A stretch of DNA of 64,000 nucleotides from an uncultured Dehalococcoidia bacterium (GCA_951812505.1 CATOSI010000003.1:682001-746000), one strand, 5' to 3'; counted from the first letter of the stretch, positions 1 to 7,738 are shown. A program made the numbers and translations. Notes: generated by a model not told the origin, from the sequence alone.

Positions 1-533
1 TACTTGCCGGAGCGCGGGCTAACGATGGTAGGGCCGCCCTGGTGAATCAGGATGAACGCGCCGAGCTGTTCGGCGGCTTTCCAGAAGGGCAGGAACTCCG
101 GCTCGTCGAAGGTGCGCCCGTTGACGTGGTCACCGATCATCGCGCCCTTCAGACCAAGCTGGGTGATGCTGCGCTCCAATTCATCTATCGCAGCCGAGAC
201 GTCTTGCAGGGGCAGCGTGGCGAGCCCGGAGAAGCGGCTTGGATGATCCCTGGTGAGCTGCGAGACGTAGTCGTTGCAGTCTCGCGCCATTGCCGTCGCG
301 GCTTCGGCGTCCTTGTCGTAGTTGTAGAGCACGGCGTTCGTGGAAAGGACCTGTACATCAACGCCAAGAGAGTCCATGTCGGCGAGACGCTCGTCGGGGG
401 TCCACATAGTGCGTGGATTGTGCCGGTGGGCCGGGACCGCCTCGGCGGTTATGCCGTGCCAGTTCTCGCCGGACTCCACGGAAACGACGAATGCTTCGGG
501 CGAGATGTGTGCGTGTATGTCTATCGTGCGCAT
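1..533 (-). CDS. Amidohydrolase family protein, partial (C-terminus outside window)
   Basis: The first 177 codons of a metal-dependent hydrolase of the amidohydrolase_2 (ACMSD-like decarboxylase/hydrolase) group. The protein opens MRTIDIHAHISPE, which carries the His-x-His metal pair typical of strand 1 of this TIM-barrel family. A later FILIHQGG segment supplies the expected third histidine. The ATG at 531-533 is the first start after an in-frame gap and gives the canonical N-terminus. The gene runs off the left edge, so the catalytic Asp and the length cannot be checked. It lies 61 bp downstream of the SDR gene on the same strand and may be co-transcribed with it. The substrate cannot be told from sequence. 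Confidence 0.85.
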   Translation of the reverse strand, partial: MRTIDIHAHISPEAFVVSVESGENWHGITAEAVPAHRHNPRTMWTPDERLADMDSLGVDVQVLSTNAVLYNYDKDAEAATAMARDCNDYVSQLTRDHPSRFSGLATLPLQDVSAAIDELERSITQLGLKGAMIGDHVNGRTFDEPEFLPFWKAAEQLGAFILIHQGGPTIVSPRSGK

Positions 534-594
534 GTGAATACCGTCCGTGTAGTAGTTTGTCAGATTCGGTAGAATGTCGTTTCCCGCAGAGTGT

Positions 595-1392
595 TCAGCG
601 GGGCGGGCTGACCAGGGTTACTCCGCCATCAACAGGGAAGGCAACGCCGGTCACCCACTTCGATTCGTCGCTGGCGAGGTAAACGGCGGCCCACGCTATG
701 TCCCAGGGCGTGCCCTCTACGCCGAGGGGAGACGAACCGCGGCGGGTGTCCCTCCGATCCTCGGACATTCCCGGGGCGACCATGGACGAATAGACCGGGC
801 CGGGCAGGATGCAGTTCACCCTTATGCCCTGGGCGGCATGGTCAATCGCCATGCCGTGTGTGAGCGCTATGACTCCACCCTTGGATACGGTGTAGGCGGT
901 CAGTCCACGTGGACGTATGGCGGATATAGAGGATATGTTGATGATGGAGCCTCCGCCGGTTTCGGCCATCGCGGGGATGGCGTATTTTCCGGTGAGCATC
1001 ATGGATTTTACGTTGACCTCCATCACACTGTCCCAAACGTCTTCGGATACCTCGACGACTGTACCCGCACCGCCGATTCCGACGTTGTTATGCAGAATGT
1101 CCAGCCTGCCGTAGCGGTCCAGAGCGGCCTGCACCATGTCGCGGCAGCTTTCGGCAGAGGTCACGTCGCCAGTGTACACGGACGCCGTCCCTCCGTGGGA
1201 CTTGATGGCGTCCAGGGTGCCCCTGACGCGCTCCTCGTTGTTGTCCACGAGCAGAACCTTCGCGCCCTCGTATGCGAACAGAATGGCGGTCGCCTGACCG
1301 TTGCCGACAACGTCGGCGCTCGCGCCGGCGCCGGTCACGATAGCGACCTTGCCGTCTAGTCTCGGCTTTCGTTCGTGCGGCAGGTTTGTCAT
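595..1392 (-). CDS. SDR family NAD(P)-dependent oxidoreductase
   Basis: A 265-residue classical short-chain dehydrogenase. It has a TGAG cofactor loop near residue 20, expanded by several residues before the final Gly (GASADVVGNG). It also has the NNVG strand-4 motif, a catalytic Ser in NISSIS and the YxxxK pair in AYTVSK. The C-terminal PVDGG segment is typical of this family. The start is supported by a purine-rich GAGGTAAGG just upstream. Family knowledge predicts NAD(P)-linked oxidation or reduction of an alcohol or keto group; the substrate is unknown. The neighbouring amidohydrolase suggests a shared catabolic operon (inference). The expanded glycine loop resembles SDRs of uncultured Chloroflexota, but that is not diagnostic. 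Confidence 0.93.
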   Translation of the reverse strand: MTNLPHERKPRLDGKVAIVTGAGASADVVGNGQATAILFAYEGAKVLLVDNNEERVRGTLDAIKSHGGTASVYTGDVTSAESCRDMVQAALDRYGRLDILHNNVGIGGAGTVVEVSEDVWDSVMEVNVKSMMLTGKYAIPAMAETGGGSIINISSISAIRPRGLTAYTVSKGGVIALTHGMAIDHAAQGIRVNCILPGPVYSSMVAPGMSEDRRDTRRGSSPLGVEGTPWDIAWAAVYLASDESKWVTGVAFPVDGGVTLVSPPR

Positions 1393-1943
1393 ATGAGCCT
1401 TACCTCAGCCTGAGCTTGGTTCTTGACGAGTCGGGGCCATGCTATCTTTGGCTTGGATGGGTGTCAACCGGACGCACGTCTGCGCGTGGGAGAGCCCTCA
1501 CCCCGCCCTATCTCATCGAGTGTGGCATATTCATAGCTGGAACGGTCACTTGGACTCACTAGGACATGACGAGGGATCCACCAGGGCTAATATAAGTCAG
1601 GACATATGAAAGTCCGTCTTGTCAGCCGATTCTCCACAGAGCCGCCGACTTCGAAAAGGCCTGTGTTGGGAGTGGGATTGGGGGATGAAGACTGGGTGAT
1701 GGCTTTTCTGTCAGAATCAGAATTTTAGGGATGAGGTAGGCAAATTCCCATATTGGCTGTGTTTTCGATTATGATCGCTGGGAGTTTGGAATCGGAGAAG
1801 GTTTCTGAGTAAGCGAAACGCTGTATTTGCTTAAGGATAATCAAGTATATTTGAGGAAGGGATCGAACGGTCTTGTTGGTGGTCGCAGACTCACAGCCCT
1901 CTTCTGAGACGATACGCACTGAGACATTAGAGACGTAAAGTGA
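1393..1943. other. Intergenic region without recognisable gene
   Basis: About 550 bp between the SDR start and the next plus-strand gene. Base composition drifts from GC-rich to A+T-rich toward the right, which marks the edge of the accessory island. I saw no ORF with good coding character, tRNA, or strong hairpin followed by a T-run. Confidence 0.5.
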
Positions 1944-2657
1944 ATGGAACACCTAAGAAGAATCGCCGAGTGGTTTGAGTCCACATTCCGACCAGGCGGC
2001 TTTTGGTTTAACACTGTCTTCATTCTATCGGCAGCATTCGTAGTTGGTTTCGGTTCTTGGGTCGCCATCAGCAATTGGGGATGGTTGCAAACTACTACAG
2101 GGCCCTTTGATGCCGATGGTAGTCCCGAATCCAACAGTACGACTCTCCGAAACGTCGGGCTGTTGATTGGAGGCGCTCTCGCTCTGGTGTTTGCACTTTG
2201 GCGAAGTCTCGTAGCAGGTCACCAAGCTGATACATCTCGAATGCAGGCAGAGGTTGCACAGCAACAAGCCAAAGTAGCTCAACAAAGCCTATTACATGAG
2301 CGCTACCAAAGAGGGGCGGAGATGCTTAGCAACGAAGTTCTCTCCGTTCGGTTAGGCGGAATATACGCATTGCAACGCTTATTTGAGGAAGACCCTGACC
2401 AATACTATCTTCAGATAATGGACCTGTTCTGCGCCTTTATTCGCTTTCCTACCAAGCCAAAGAATGCTGAAGGCCAGCTAAACAGCAACCCTTACGGTTG
2501 GACTTTAGAACCTCGCGAGGACATTGATCCCATTGTGGACATAATTAGCAGGCTGCGGAAGAATGGGTTGCAGAGCGGCGTAGGAGCAAGACTCGCTGCC
2601 TTGAAGAGCCTCATTCCGGCGCTTTTTGGCTCTCAGGAGGTTCCTGCACCGCTGTAA
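1944..2657 (+). CDS. Membrane protein with pentapeptide-repeat-protein N-terminal region, probably truncated by IS
   Basis: A 237-residue protein with two predicted membrane segments (about residues 18-42 and 70-90). A short coiled coil rich in QQQAKVAQQ follows, then the segment ERYQRGAEMLSNEVLSVRLG with YALQRLFEEDPDQYYLQIM. This combination is characteristic of membrane-anchored pentapeptide-repeat proteins, where it precedes the repeats. No pentapeptide repeats are present here. The ORF stops about 22 bp inside the probable left end of the adjacent IS5-like element, so the repeat domain has probably been lost by the insertion. The last few residues (EVPAPL) would then be encoded by the IS. 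Function of the family is unknown; the cell location would be the membrane. Confidence 0.72.
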   Translation: MEHLRRIAEWFESTFRPGGFWFNTVFILSAAFVVGFGSWVAISNWGWLQTTTGPFDADGSPESNSTTLRNVGLLIGGALALVFALWRSLVAGHQADTSRMQAEVAQQQAKVAQQSLLHERYQRGAEMLSNEVLSVRLGGIYALQRLFEEDPDQYYLQIMDLFCAFIRFPTKPKNAEGQLNSNPYGWTLEPREDIDPIVDIISRLRKNGLQSGVGARLAALKSLIPALFGSQEVPAPL

Positions 2658-2702
2658 TCGGCTTTCAGAAGGTTCGGCAGACACACCTCGCCCTGGGCAG
2701 AG

Positions 2703-3812
2703 CTATGCGAAGACGGGGACTCTGGCCTCTTCCTCAGCTATCAGTCTCGACATTCTCACCAGGTTGTACGCAGTAGCCACCAACTCCCCATACAGTCCGG
2801 TTCTCTCCACTCCGCGATACCGACTCCGACGAAAGCCTCCCACTGTCTTCATCCACCCGAAGATCGACTCCACACGGTTGCGAACCTTCTGACTCGCCGC
2901 ATACCCGGCATGATGGGTCGTCCTCCCGTCTATCGCAGACCATCTCTTCTTCTGGGCCACGTGCGGAGTGATGTTCAGGTCCCTGCACTCGGCAACGAAG
3001 TCCCTGCTGTCGTAGCCCCTGTCCGCTCCAACAGTCAGACGGCGGCTACCGGGTATCCGGATCAACATGTCCAGCGCCGCATCCCTCTCTGCCATGCCAT
3101 TGGCCTCGGTCAGTCGGAAGTCGCTCACAAGACCGTGCCTGTTGTCCATAAGCGCATGGGCCATGAACACCAGCTTCGCCTCCTTACCCTTGCCCTTCCT
3201 CATCAGCCTGGACTCGGGGTCGGTCGTGCTCTCGTGTGTCTCGTTGCTCAGCTTCTCCCCCCGAAAGTCCTCCGTACGGCTTCCACCTTCCCCCGGACCC
3301 TTCGGGTTATCGTCAGCATCCTCATCCCGTCTTCTGAAGCTCTTTATGCTCGCGGCAGCCTCTATCAGCGTACCATCCACGCTGAAGCGCTCGTCTGACA
3401 TGAGACCTCGGCGGTCAGCCTCGTACGCCACCTCCTCGAACAGGGTCCTCCCCACCCTGTGTCTGAGCAGTCTTCTTCTGTTCTTGGTGAACACGGTCGC
3501 GTCGAAACTCGGCTCCATAAGGTCCATGTCCAGAAACCAGCGATACAGCAGGTTGTAGTCCAGTTCCTGGCAGAATGCTCTCTCACTGCGTATCGAGTAC
3601 AGGGAGATCAGAAGAAGAGACTTCAGCAGTCGTTCGGGTGGGACGGAGGCTCGACCGACACTGGAGTACATCCTGTCGAAGTCGTCCGACATGCGGGAGA
3701 GAACGTCCTCGGCGACCTGTTTGATAGTCCTAAGAGGGTGGTCCGGTGGAACTCGTTCGTCGAGGTTGACGAAGGCAAGCATAGTGGACTGTGGGTTGCG
3801 TTTGCCTCTCAT
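2703..3812 (-). CDS. IS5-family DDE transposase
   Basis: A 369-residue cut-and-paste transposase. The N-terminal region (residues 1-100, with RTIKQVAEDVL and FCQELDYNLLYRWF) is the DUF772-type domain. The DDE_Tnp_1 catalytic core follows with VDGTLIEA (first Asp), VGADRGYDS (second Asp) and NRVESIFGWMK (Glu). The reading frame is intact and full length, so the element could be active. Codon use and composition are similar to the GC-rich chromosome, unlike the A+T-rich flanks. A hairpin at 3837-3858 (TGTGGAG, 8-nt loop, CTCCACA) sits in its leader. Confidence 0.95.
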   Translation of the reverse strand: MRGKRNPQSTMLAFVNLDERVPPDHPLRTIKQVAEDVLSRMSDDFDRMYSSVGRASVPPERLLKSLLLISLYSIRSERAFCQELDYNLLYRWFLDMDLMEPSFDATVFTKNRRRLLRHRVGRTLFEEVAYEADRRGLMSDERFSVDGTLIEAAASIKSFRRRDEDADDNPKGPGEGGSRTEDFRGEKLSNETHESTTDPESRLMRKGKGKEAKLVFMAHALMDNRHGLVSDFRLTEANGMAERDAALDMLIRIPGSRRLTVGADRGYDSRDFVAECRDLNITPHVAQKKRWSAIDGRTTHHAGYAASQKVRNRVESIFGWMKTVGGFRRSRYRGVERTGLYGELVATAYNLVRMSRLIAEEEARVPVFA

Positions 3813-3836
3813 GGGACGGTCTCCTCTGTTGTCGCT

Positions 3837-3858
3837 TGTGGAGCTATTTTACTCCACA
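3837..3858. repeat. Hairpin in transposase leader
   Basis: An inverted repeat of 7 bp (TGTGGAG and CTCCACA) around an A+T-rich 8-nt loop, 25 bp upstream of the transposase start. In insertion sequences such stems can occlude the ribosome site on read-through transcripts; that role is inference here. Confidence 0.5.
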
Positions 3859-3875
3859 GACTCAGGGAAGACCTC

Positions 3876-4040
3876 CTATGCGGCTTTTTTCAGCAGCCTG
3901 TTGATCCTCTCCAATGCCTCTTGAACGGCAGGCAGGGACTCCAATTCGTCTAACGCGGCATTTAGGAACCCGAAACCGCCACGGGAGGGTTGCAGATTGG
4001 GGCCTGCACGTGTATTATGGATATAAGCCGAATTGGGCAC
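3876..4040 (-). CDS. Possible small ORF upstream of transposase (54 aa)
   Basis: A reading frame from a GTG at 4040 to a TAG at 3876. It ends in a helical, charged segment (LDELESLPAVQEALERINRL followed by LKKAA) that reads like a real protein C-terminus. No good ribosome site precedes the GTG, and no ATG is in frame. It could be a remnant of the gene cut by the IS5-like element, because its stop codon sits at the probable right end of that element. I do not recognise a family. Confidence 0.25.
   Translation of the reverse strand: MPNSAYIHNTRAGPNLQPSRGGFGFLNAALDELESLPAVQEALERINRLLKKAA
3990..4018 (+). promoter_or_regulatory. Sigma70-type promoter for a possible short RNA
   Basis: TTGCAG at 3990-3995, an exact 17-bp spacer, and TATTAT at 4013-4018. 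Both boxes are close to the sigma70 consensus. Transcription would start near 4025 and meet the hairpin-T4 signal at 4067-4097. Confidence 0.5.
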
Positions 4041-4097
4041 CGCTCAAGTACCTACTAGGCTTTCCAGGCCCCGGAGCGCCAACTCCGAGGGCCTTTT
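4025..4097 (+). ncRNA. Candidate small RNA (about 70-75 nt)
   Basis: A near-consensus promoter lies directly upstream and a strong GC-rich hairpin with a T-run ends the interval, but no ORF fits between them. The layout is that of a compact sRNA gene lying between two insertion sequences. It does not match tRNA, 4.5S or 6S features that I know. The alternative is a chance promoter plus a terminator that belongs to a decayed gene. Confidence 0.35.
4067..4097 (+). terminator. Rho-independent terminator
   Basis: GGCCCCGGAG and CTCCGAGGGCC pair around a short loop with one bulge (stem about 10 bp) and are followed by TTTT. This is the classical intrinsic terminator form on the plus strand. Confidence 0.6.
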
Positions 4098-4365
4098 CTA
4101 TTGGGTTATGTTTACGAACTTTTGTATTGGAATTATACCAGAAATAGCATTTTTTAGCAACGGCCCTGGGCAATTATGGGCCGACAAATTTGATCCAGTT
4201 ACAGCAAAACGTTGAACCACGAGGCCGCTCCCAGGTCACACTAGCTCATTCCACGGGCAATTCCCAGCATATACGACGTTGATTTTAAGGCAATTTCAGA
4301 CCAATTTTGCCTCTGACAGATTAGCGTCAAAAGCCTGACAAAGAACGCGGGAAAGGAGAAACTTC

Positions 4366-4383
4366 ATGACTGAGGGCAATAGG
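4366..4383 (+). pseudogene. 5' end of host ORF split by IS21 element
   Basis: ATG plus five codons (MTEGNR), preceded by an AAAGGAG ribosome site 8 bp upstream. The frame continues exactly after the IS21 element at 6785 (GAG AGA ATG). Removing the element and one copy of the target repeat restores a 129-residue reading frame, so this is the genuine start of the gene at 6785-7156. Confidence 0.75.
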
Positions 4384-4398
4384 TGAACAGCGACAATC

Positions 4399-4433
4399 AT
4401 TCTTGCCGGTGACGACAACGATTTTTGCCGGTC
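4399..4433 (+). repeat. IS21 left-end multiple terminal repeats
   Basis: Two copies of a transposase-binding repeat, CATTCTTGCCGGT at about 4398-4410 and GATTTTTGCCGGTC at 4420-4433. They are spaced about two helical turns apart and mirrored at the right end. Confidence 0.85.
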
Positions 4434-4469
4434 AGTAGATACGATGGTCTGGTACCAGGAGGTGCCAGA

Positions 4470-5957
4470 TTGATCACGGATCAACAGGTAGTTCTACTGA
4501 GGCAGAAGATTATGGAAGGCAAGACACAGAAGGCAGCGGCGGCGTCAGCCGCCATGAGTGAGAGATCGGCAAGGGACTGGCAGTTGGGAGAGTTACCGTC
4601 GGATAGGAAGAAGGCAAGACGGAGGTGGAGAAGCAGACCGGACCCGTTTGCAGATGTGTGGGAGAGCGATGTCGTACCGCTGCTGCGGACAGACCCCGAC
4701 GGTGACCTGAGTGCAACAACCATTCTGGAGTGGCTCGACGAGCGACACCCGGACAGGTTCGGCGGATCGCAACTGAGGACGCTGCAGAGGCGCATGAGAG
4801 ACTACAGAGCCCTTCATGGGCCGGACAAGGAGGTGTACTTCCAGCAGGACCATCCGCCCGGTCGCGAGGCCCAGTTGGACTTCACCCACTGTTCGGAACT
4901 GGGAGTGACCATAGGTGGACAGCCGTTCAGGCATATGCTTTTCCACCTAGTACTGAGCCACTCGGGTTGGAGCTACGCGGAGGTGTGCTTTGGCGAGACG
5001 TTCGCGGCGCTGGTGAAGGGACTCCAGGGAGCGCTGTGGGATCTGGGCGGAGCGCCGAGGGTGGTGCGCACCGACAACCTGTCGGCGGCCACGCACGACC
5101 TGAAGAACAGCAGGGGTCGCGCGATCAACGCCAGGTACGAGGCGGTGCTCGCGCATTACGGGGTGGAGCACACAAGGACCAACCCTCGCTCGTCTAATGA
5201 GAACGGTGTGGTCGAACAGGGACACCGTCGTCTCAAGAACAGGGTCCTCCAGGCGCTGATCCTGCGGGGCAGTCGCGACTTCGAGTCGGAGCGAGAGTAC
5301 GTTGAGTTCATCAGACGGATCGTGGACCGGCGTAACAGACTGGCCCGCTCGAAGCTGAAGAGAGAGCGGCGTCATCTGCTTCCGCTTCCCCCGGCGCCTG
5401 TGCCAGAGTACGTCAACTACAGCTGCAGGGTACGCAGGTGGAGCACGATCAGGGTGGCGAACCGGACATACTCGGTGCCGTCCCGACTGATAGGGATGGA
5501 GGTGAACGTAAGGCTGTACGCCGATCGCATCGAGGTGTACTACAAGGACCACCTGGTTGAGAGCATGGAGCGGATACACGGCGGGGGTGAGGCACAGATC
5601 GACTACCGCCATATCATAGCTTCACTGGTGCGCAAGCCTGGAGCATTCGCCAGGTACAGATTCAGGGAGCAAATGTTCCCAACCCATACGTTCAGACGAA
5701 CCTATGATGCGCTGTGTGAGTGGAAGGGAGAGCGCGCCGACGTGGAGTACGTGCGCATCCTGCACCTGGCCGCGACAACCATGGAGTCGGAGGTGGACAG
5801 AGTACTCAGAAGACTTCTGGAGTCGGGGTTGAGCTTCGACTACGCGATGGTTCGTCAACTATCGGCTCCCGACCCGCCGCCGGTCCCAGACCTGAAGAGG
5901 GTCGGTGTCGTGGATCTGAGCGTATACGACAGGCTGCTGGTGGGAGGTGTGCGATGA
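4470..5957 (+). CDS. istA: IS21-family transposase IstA
   Basis: The DDE integrase-type transposase of IS21 elements, 495 residues from the TTG at 4470. That start is preferred over an in-frame TTG at 4425 because AGGAGGT lies 6 bp upstream and because 4425 falls in the terminal repeat. An N-terminal helix-turn-helix (KTQKAAAASAAMSERSA) is followed by the rve core with LDFTH (first Asp), VVRTDNLSAA (second Asp) and NENGVVEQGH (Glu). The C-terminal Mu-type beta-barrel region contains TYSVPSRLIG. It overlaps istB by 4 nt (ATGA), which implies translational coupling. Confidence 0.96.
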   Translation: MITDQQVVLLRQKIMEGKTQKAAAASAAMSERSARDWQLGELPSDRKKARRRWRSRPDPFADVWESDVVPLLRTDPDGDLSATTILEWLDERHPDRFGGSQLRTLQRRMRDYRALHGPDKEVYFQQDHPPGREAQLDFTHCSELGVTIGGQPFRHMLFHLVLSHSGWSYAEVCFGETFAALVKGLQGALWDLGGAPRVVRTDNLSAATHDLKNSRGRAINARYEAVLAHYGVEHTRTNPRSSNENGVVEQGHRRLKNRVLQALILRGSRDFESEREYVEFIRRIVDRRNRLARSKLKRERRHLLPLPPAPVPEYVNYSCRVRRWSTIRVANRTYSVPSRLIGMEVNVRLYADRIEVYYKDHLVESMERIHGGGEAQIDYRHIIASLVRKPGAFARYRFREQMFPTHTFRRTYDALCEWKGERADVEYVRILHLAATTMESEVDRVLRRLLESGLSFDYAMVRQLSAPDPPPVPDLKRVGVVDLSVYDRLLVGGVR

Positions 5958-6742
5958 TCGCGGACATGCATCCATCGATCGCGGTGGGAGACAGGATCAG
6001 ACAGCTGTGCAGGGAGTTCAAGCTGCCGACGCTGGCTGCAGAGACCGTAACGAGGTTCGACGAGGCCGGACACGCCGATGCGCTTCCCACACTCGTTGAG
6101 GTCATGGAGCAGGAAGCGGAGGACCGTCGGATAAGGAGAGTGGACAGGCTGAGGAGGGCGTCCAAGCTGCCGGCGGGCAAGACCTGGGACACCTTCGAGC
6201 ACGAGCGGACTCCGATCAAGCTCAGGCAGCAGCTCAACAGACTTGTCGAAGGGGACTTTGTGGATAGAGGAGTCAACGTGCTGGCGTTCGGTATGCCGGG
6301 CACCGGCAAGACCCACGCCGTATGCGCCATCGGACACCGGCTGGTGGAGTCGAGTCGTTCCGTGCTGTTCATCCCTGCATACCGTCTGGTGCAGGACATG
6401 CTCGCTGCCAAGCGAGACCTGGAACTGCCGCGGATGCTGCGCAAGCTGGACAACTTCGACTTGCTCATCATAGACGACCTGGGCTACCTGCCACAGGGGG
6501 CCGAGGAGTCGGAGGTGCTGTTCACACTCATAGCCGAGCGCTACGAGCGACGTTCCTTGGGCATCACCTCAAACCTGGTCTTCAGTGAATGGGAGAAGGT
6601 GTTCGACAACCCCATGGCGACCGCGGCGGCCATAGACAGGATCGTTCACCACTCGGTCATACTGGAGTTTGACGTGCCGAGTTACAGGACCGGCGCGGCG
6701 CAGAGTAGTCGCACAGAGCAGGAGTCAGACCGGCAAGAATGA
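5954..6742 (+). CDS. istB: IS21-family helper ATPase IstB
   Basis: The AAA+ ATPase that partners IstA in target selection and transposition, 262 residues. Walker A is GMPGTGKT at residues 113-120 and Walker B is LLIIDDLG at about 170-177. A sensor-like TSNLVFSEW follows, then the DRIVHHSVIL segment typical of IstB. The ATG at 5954 overlaps the istA stop and has GGGAGGT upstream. The length matches the family. No lesions were seen. Confidence 0.96.
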   Translation: MIADMHPSIAVGDRIRQLCREFKLPTLAAETVTRFDEAGHADALPTLVEVMEQEAEDRRIRRVDRLRRASKLPAGKTWDTFEHERTPIKLRQQLNRLVEGDFVDRGVNVLAFGMPGTGKTHAVCAIGHRLVESSRSVLFIPAYRLVQDMLAAKRDLELPRMLRKLDNFDLLIIDDLGYLPQGAEESEVLFTLIAERYERRSLGITSNLVFSEWEKVFDNPMATAAAIDRIVHHSVILEFDVPSYRTGAAQSSRTEQESDRQE

Positions 6743-6766
6743 TTGTCGCATAACCGGCAAGAATGG
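6728..6766 (-). repeat. IS21 right-end multiple terminal repeats
   Basis: Two inverted copies (GACCGGCAAGAAT at 6728-6740 and ACCGGCAAGAATGG at 6753-6766) match the left-end repeats when read on the minus strand. Confidence 0.85.
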
Positions 6767-6784
6767 TTGACGTGTAACAATAGG

Positions 6785-7156
6785 GAGAGAATGCGATTTG
6801 AACAATTGATTGAACAGCGAATACAAGACGATTCCCGTAATGAAAGCGATGAGGTGGATCTGACGGATAAGGAATTGATTGTAATGGGCGGAGACATAGC
6901 AAACGAAATGCTACTATCCAACATCTATTACAGTTTGATTACTGGTAAAGCGATACCAGTGGACCTATCTGCCACCTTTGCCTTCTTTGAAGATCAATTA
7001 AACAAAGACATATTACCCAAACACCAAATGGAAATCGTGTTACAAGGATTTCGTGCGGCGGCGGCTCGCCATATTGATTTTGTTGCTAATGGTTTCACTC
7101 TTGAAGGGGTAGACCCTCACACTGTGTTTCAGTATTGGGACAGATACCCATTGTGA
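6785..7156 (+). pseudogene. 3' part of small unknown gene interrupted by IS21
   Basis: 123 codons that continue the frame begun at 4366 (MTEGNR). The joined protein would be 129 residues: acidic, mostly helical, with no cysteines and no membrane segment. A stretch such as FRAAAARHIDFVANGF suggests a compact soluble protein. After insertion the part could still be translated from ATG 6791 or from a TTG at 6743 inside the IS end, so some product may remain. Composition is A+T-rich compared with the chromosome. I do not recognise the family. Confidence 0.7.
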
Positions 7157-7271
7157 CATTATGGGTTTCCCACATATCCACAGACTTATGCGATTTTGCC
7201 CGCATACAGCTTGACTCCCAGGCCCAGAATGCTACTCTGAAGACTACACAGTAGCTCAGACGGAGTACAAC

Positions 7272-7550
7272 ATGGTCAAACAAACACGCATCATCTTTGA
7301 GATCGGAGACATCGTTTCGATTCGCATCCAGTGTAAGTGCTGTAAACGTGAAGTGGTCCAGGGGGTGCGAGACAGCATAGGTATGCGTGAAAAGTGCCCA
7401 CTGTGCAACGAATCATGGGGCGACGTGACAGTCCCGCGTACCCTGCTGAAAGCGATTCAAGACACAAGTGTTCAGGGCGACGCTATGCGTATGAAGATCC
7501 GCCTCGAACTTGACGGCGAACAACTGGAAGCACCCCACAAGAAGGTATAG
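7272..7550 (+). CDS. Small zinc-ribbon-like protein, unknown function
   Basis: 92 residues. CKCCK near residue 25 and CPLC near residue 46 form two CxxC knuckles about 18 residues apart, as in a zinc ribbon. The rest is polar. The ATG at 7272 follows a G-rich CAGACGGAGTACAAC leader with GGAG. It is 2 bp upstream of the next small gene on the same strand, so the two form a short operon between the IS21 insertion and the minus-strand unknown operon. It may be nucleic-acid binding (inference). No family recognised. Confidence 0.6.
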   Translation: MVKQTRIIFEIGDIVSIRIQCKCCKREVVQGVRDSIGMREKCPLCNESWGDVTVPRTLLKAIQDTSVQGDAMRMKIRLELDGEQLEAPHKKV

Positions 7551-7552
7551 TC

Positions 7553-7738
7553 ATGTCGAGTCAGCACAAGGAACGCCAAGAGACCCAAGATGAGCAACTC
7601 GAGCTCGATCCCAAGAACATGAAGCTCTTCGGCACAGTTACACCACCCGACTATGTGCCGGAAGACCCGGATGAGGCGGAAGCCCTGCGAGTCCAGATGC
7701 TCTCTCTCCAACACCTGAGCATCAACATCACGGAGTGA
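7553..7738 (+). CDS. Small acidic protein, unknown function
   Basis: 61 residues, highly charged at the N-terminus (SSQHKERQETQDEQ) and acidic in the middle (PEDPDEAEA), probably partly disordered. It starts 2 bp after the zinc-ribbon gene, so the two are probably translated from one mRNA. No homology recognised; existence is supported mainly by operon spacing and an even reading frame. Confidence 0.5.
   Translation: MSSQHKERQETQDEQLELDPKNMKLFGTVTPPDYVPEDPDEAEALRVQMLSLQHLSINITE

Larger units (their letters stand above)
2635..3877 (-). mobile_element. IS5-like insertion sequence (boundaries approximate)
   Basis: A single-ORF insertion sequence built around the DDE transposase at 2703-3812. 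Candidate imperfect terminal inverted repeats are AGGAGGTTCCTG at 2635-2646 and, on the opposite strand, AGGAGGTCTTCCCTG read inward from 3877. They leave 68 and 65 bp flanking the transposase and give an element of about 1.24 kb, normal for the group. I could not find a convincing target duplication, so the exact ends are uncertain. Confidence 0.6.
4384..6779 (+). mobile_element. Complete IS21-family insertion sequence
   Basis: A 2,396-bp element carrying istA and istB, with terminal TG and CA dinucleotides. Multiple terminal repeats (TTCTTGCCGGT-type, two per end) sit at both ends in inverted orientation. The flanks carry a direct duplication ATAGG (4379-4383 and 6780-6784), which extends to 7 bp (CAATAGG) if the last CA is counted outside. 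Both genes are intact and the duplication is perfect, so the insertion looks recent and possibly active. Confidence 0.93.

Noticed and set aside
574-1359. A 261-codon plus-strand frame
   Set aside because: It lies opposite the SDR gene, whose motifs are clear; the plus-strand translation is low-complexity and Gly/His-rich, typical of an antisense shadow.
2549-3900. Alternative IS5 ends with CAGGCTGC at 2549 and its complement at 3900
   Set aside because: The right copy is coding sequence of a small minus-strand frame and the left copy is in the pentapeptide-type ORF; symmetry around the transposase is better for 2635-3877.
4067-4097. tRNA-like fold in the 4067-4097 hairpin
   Set aside because: No cloverleaf, T-loop or CCA; the form is a simple intrinsic terminator.
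4425-4469. Longer IstA start at TTG 4425
   Set aside because: It falls inside the IS21 terminal repeats; TTG 4470 has AGGAGGT at correct spacing.
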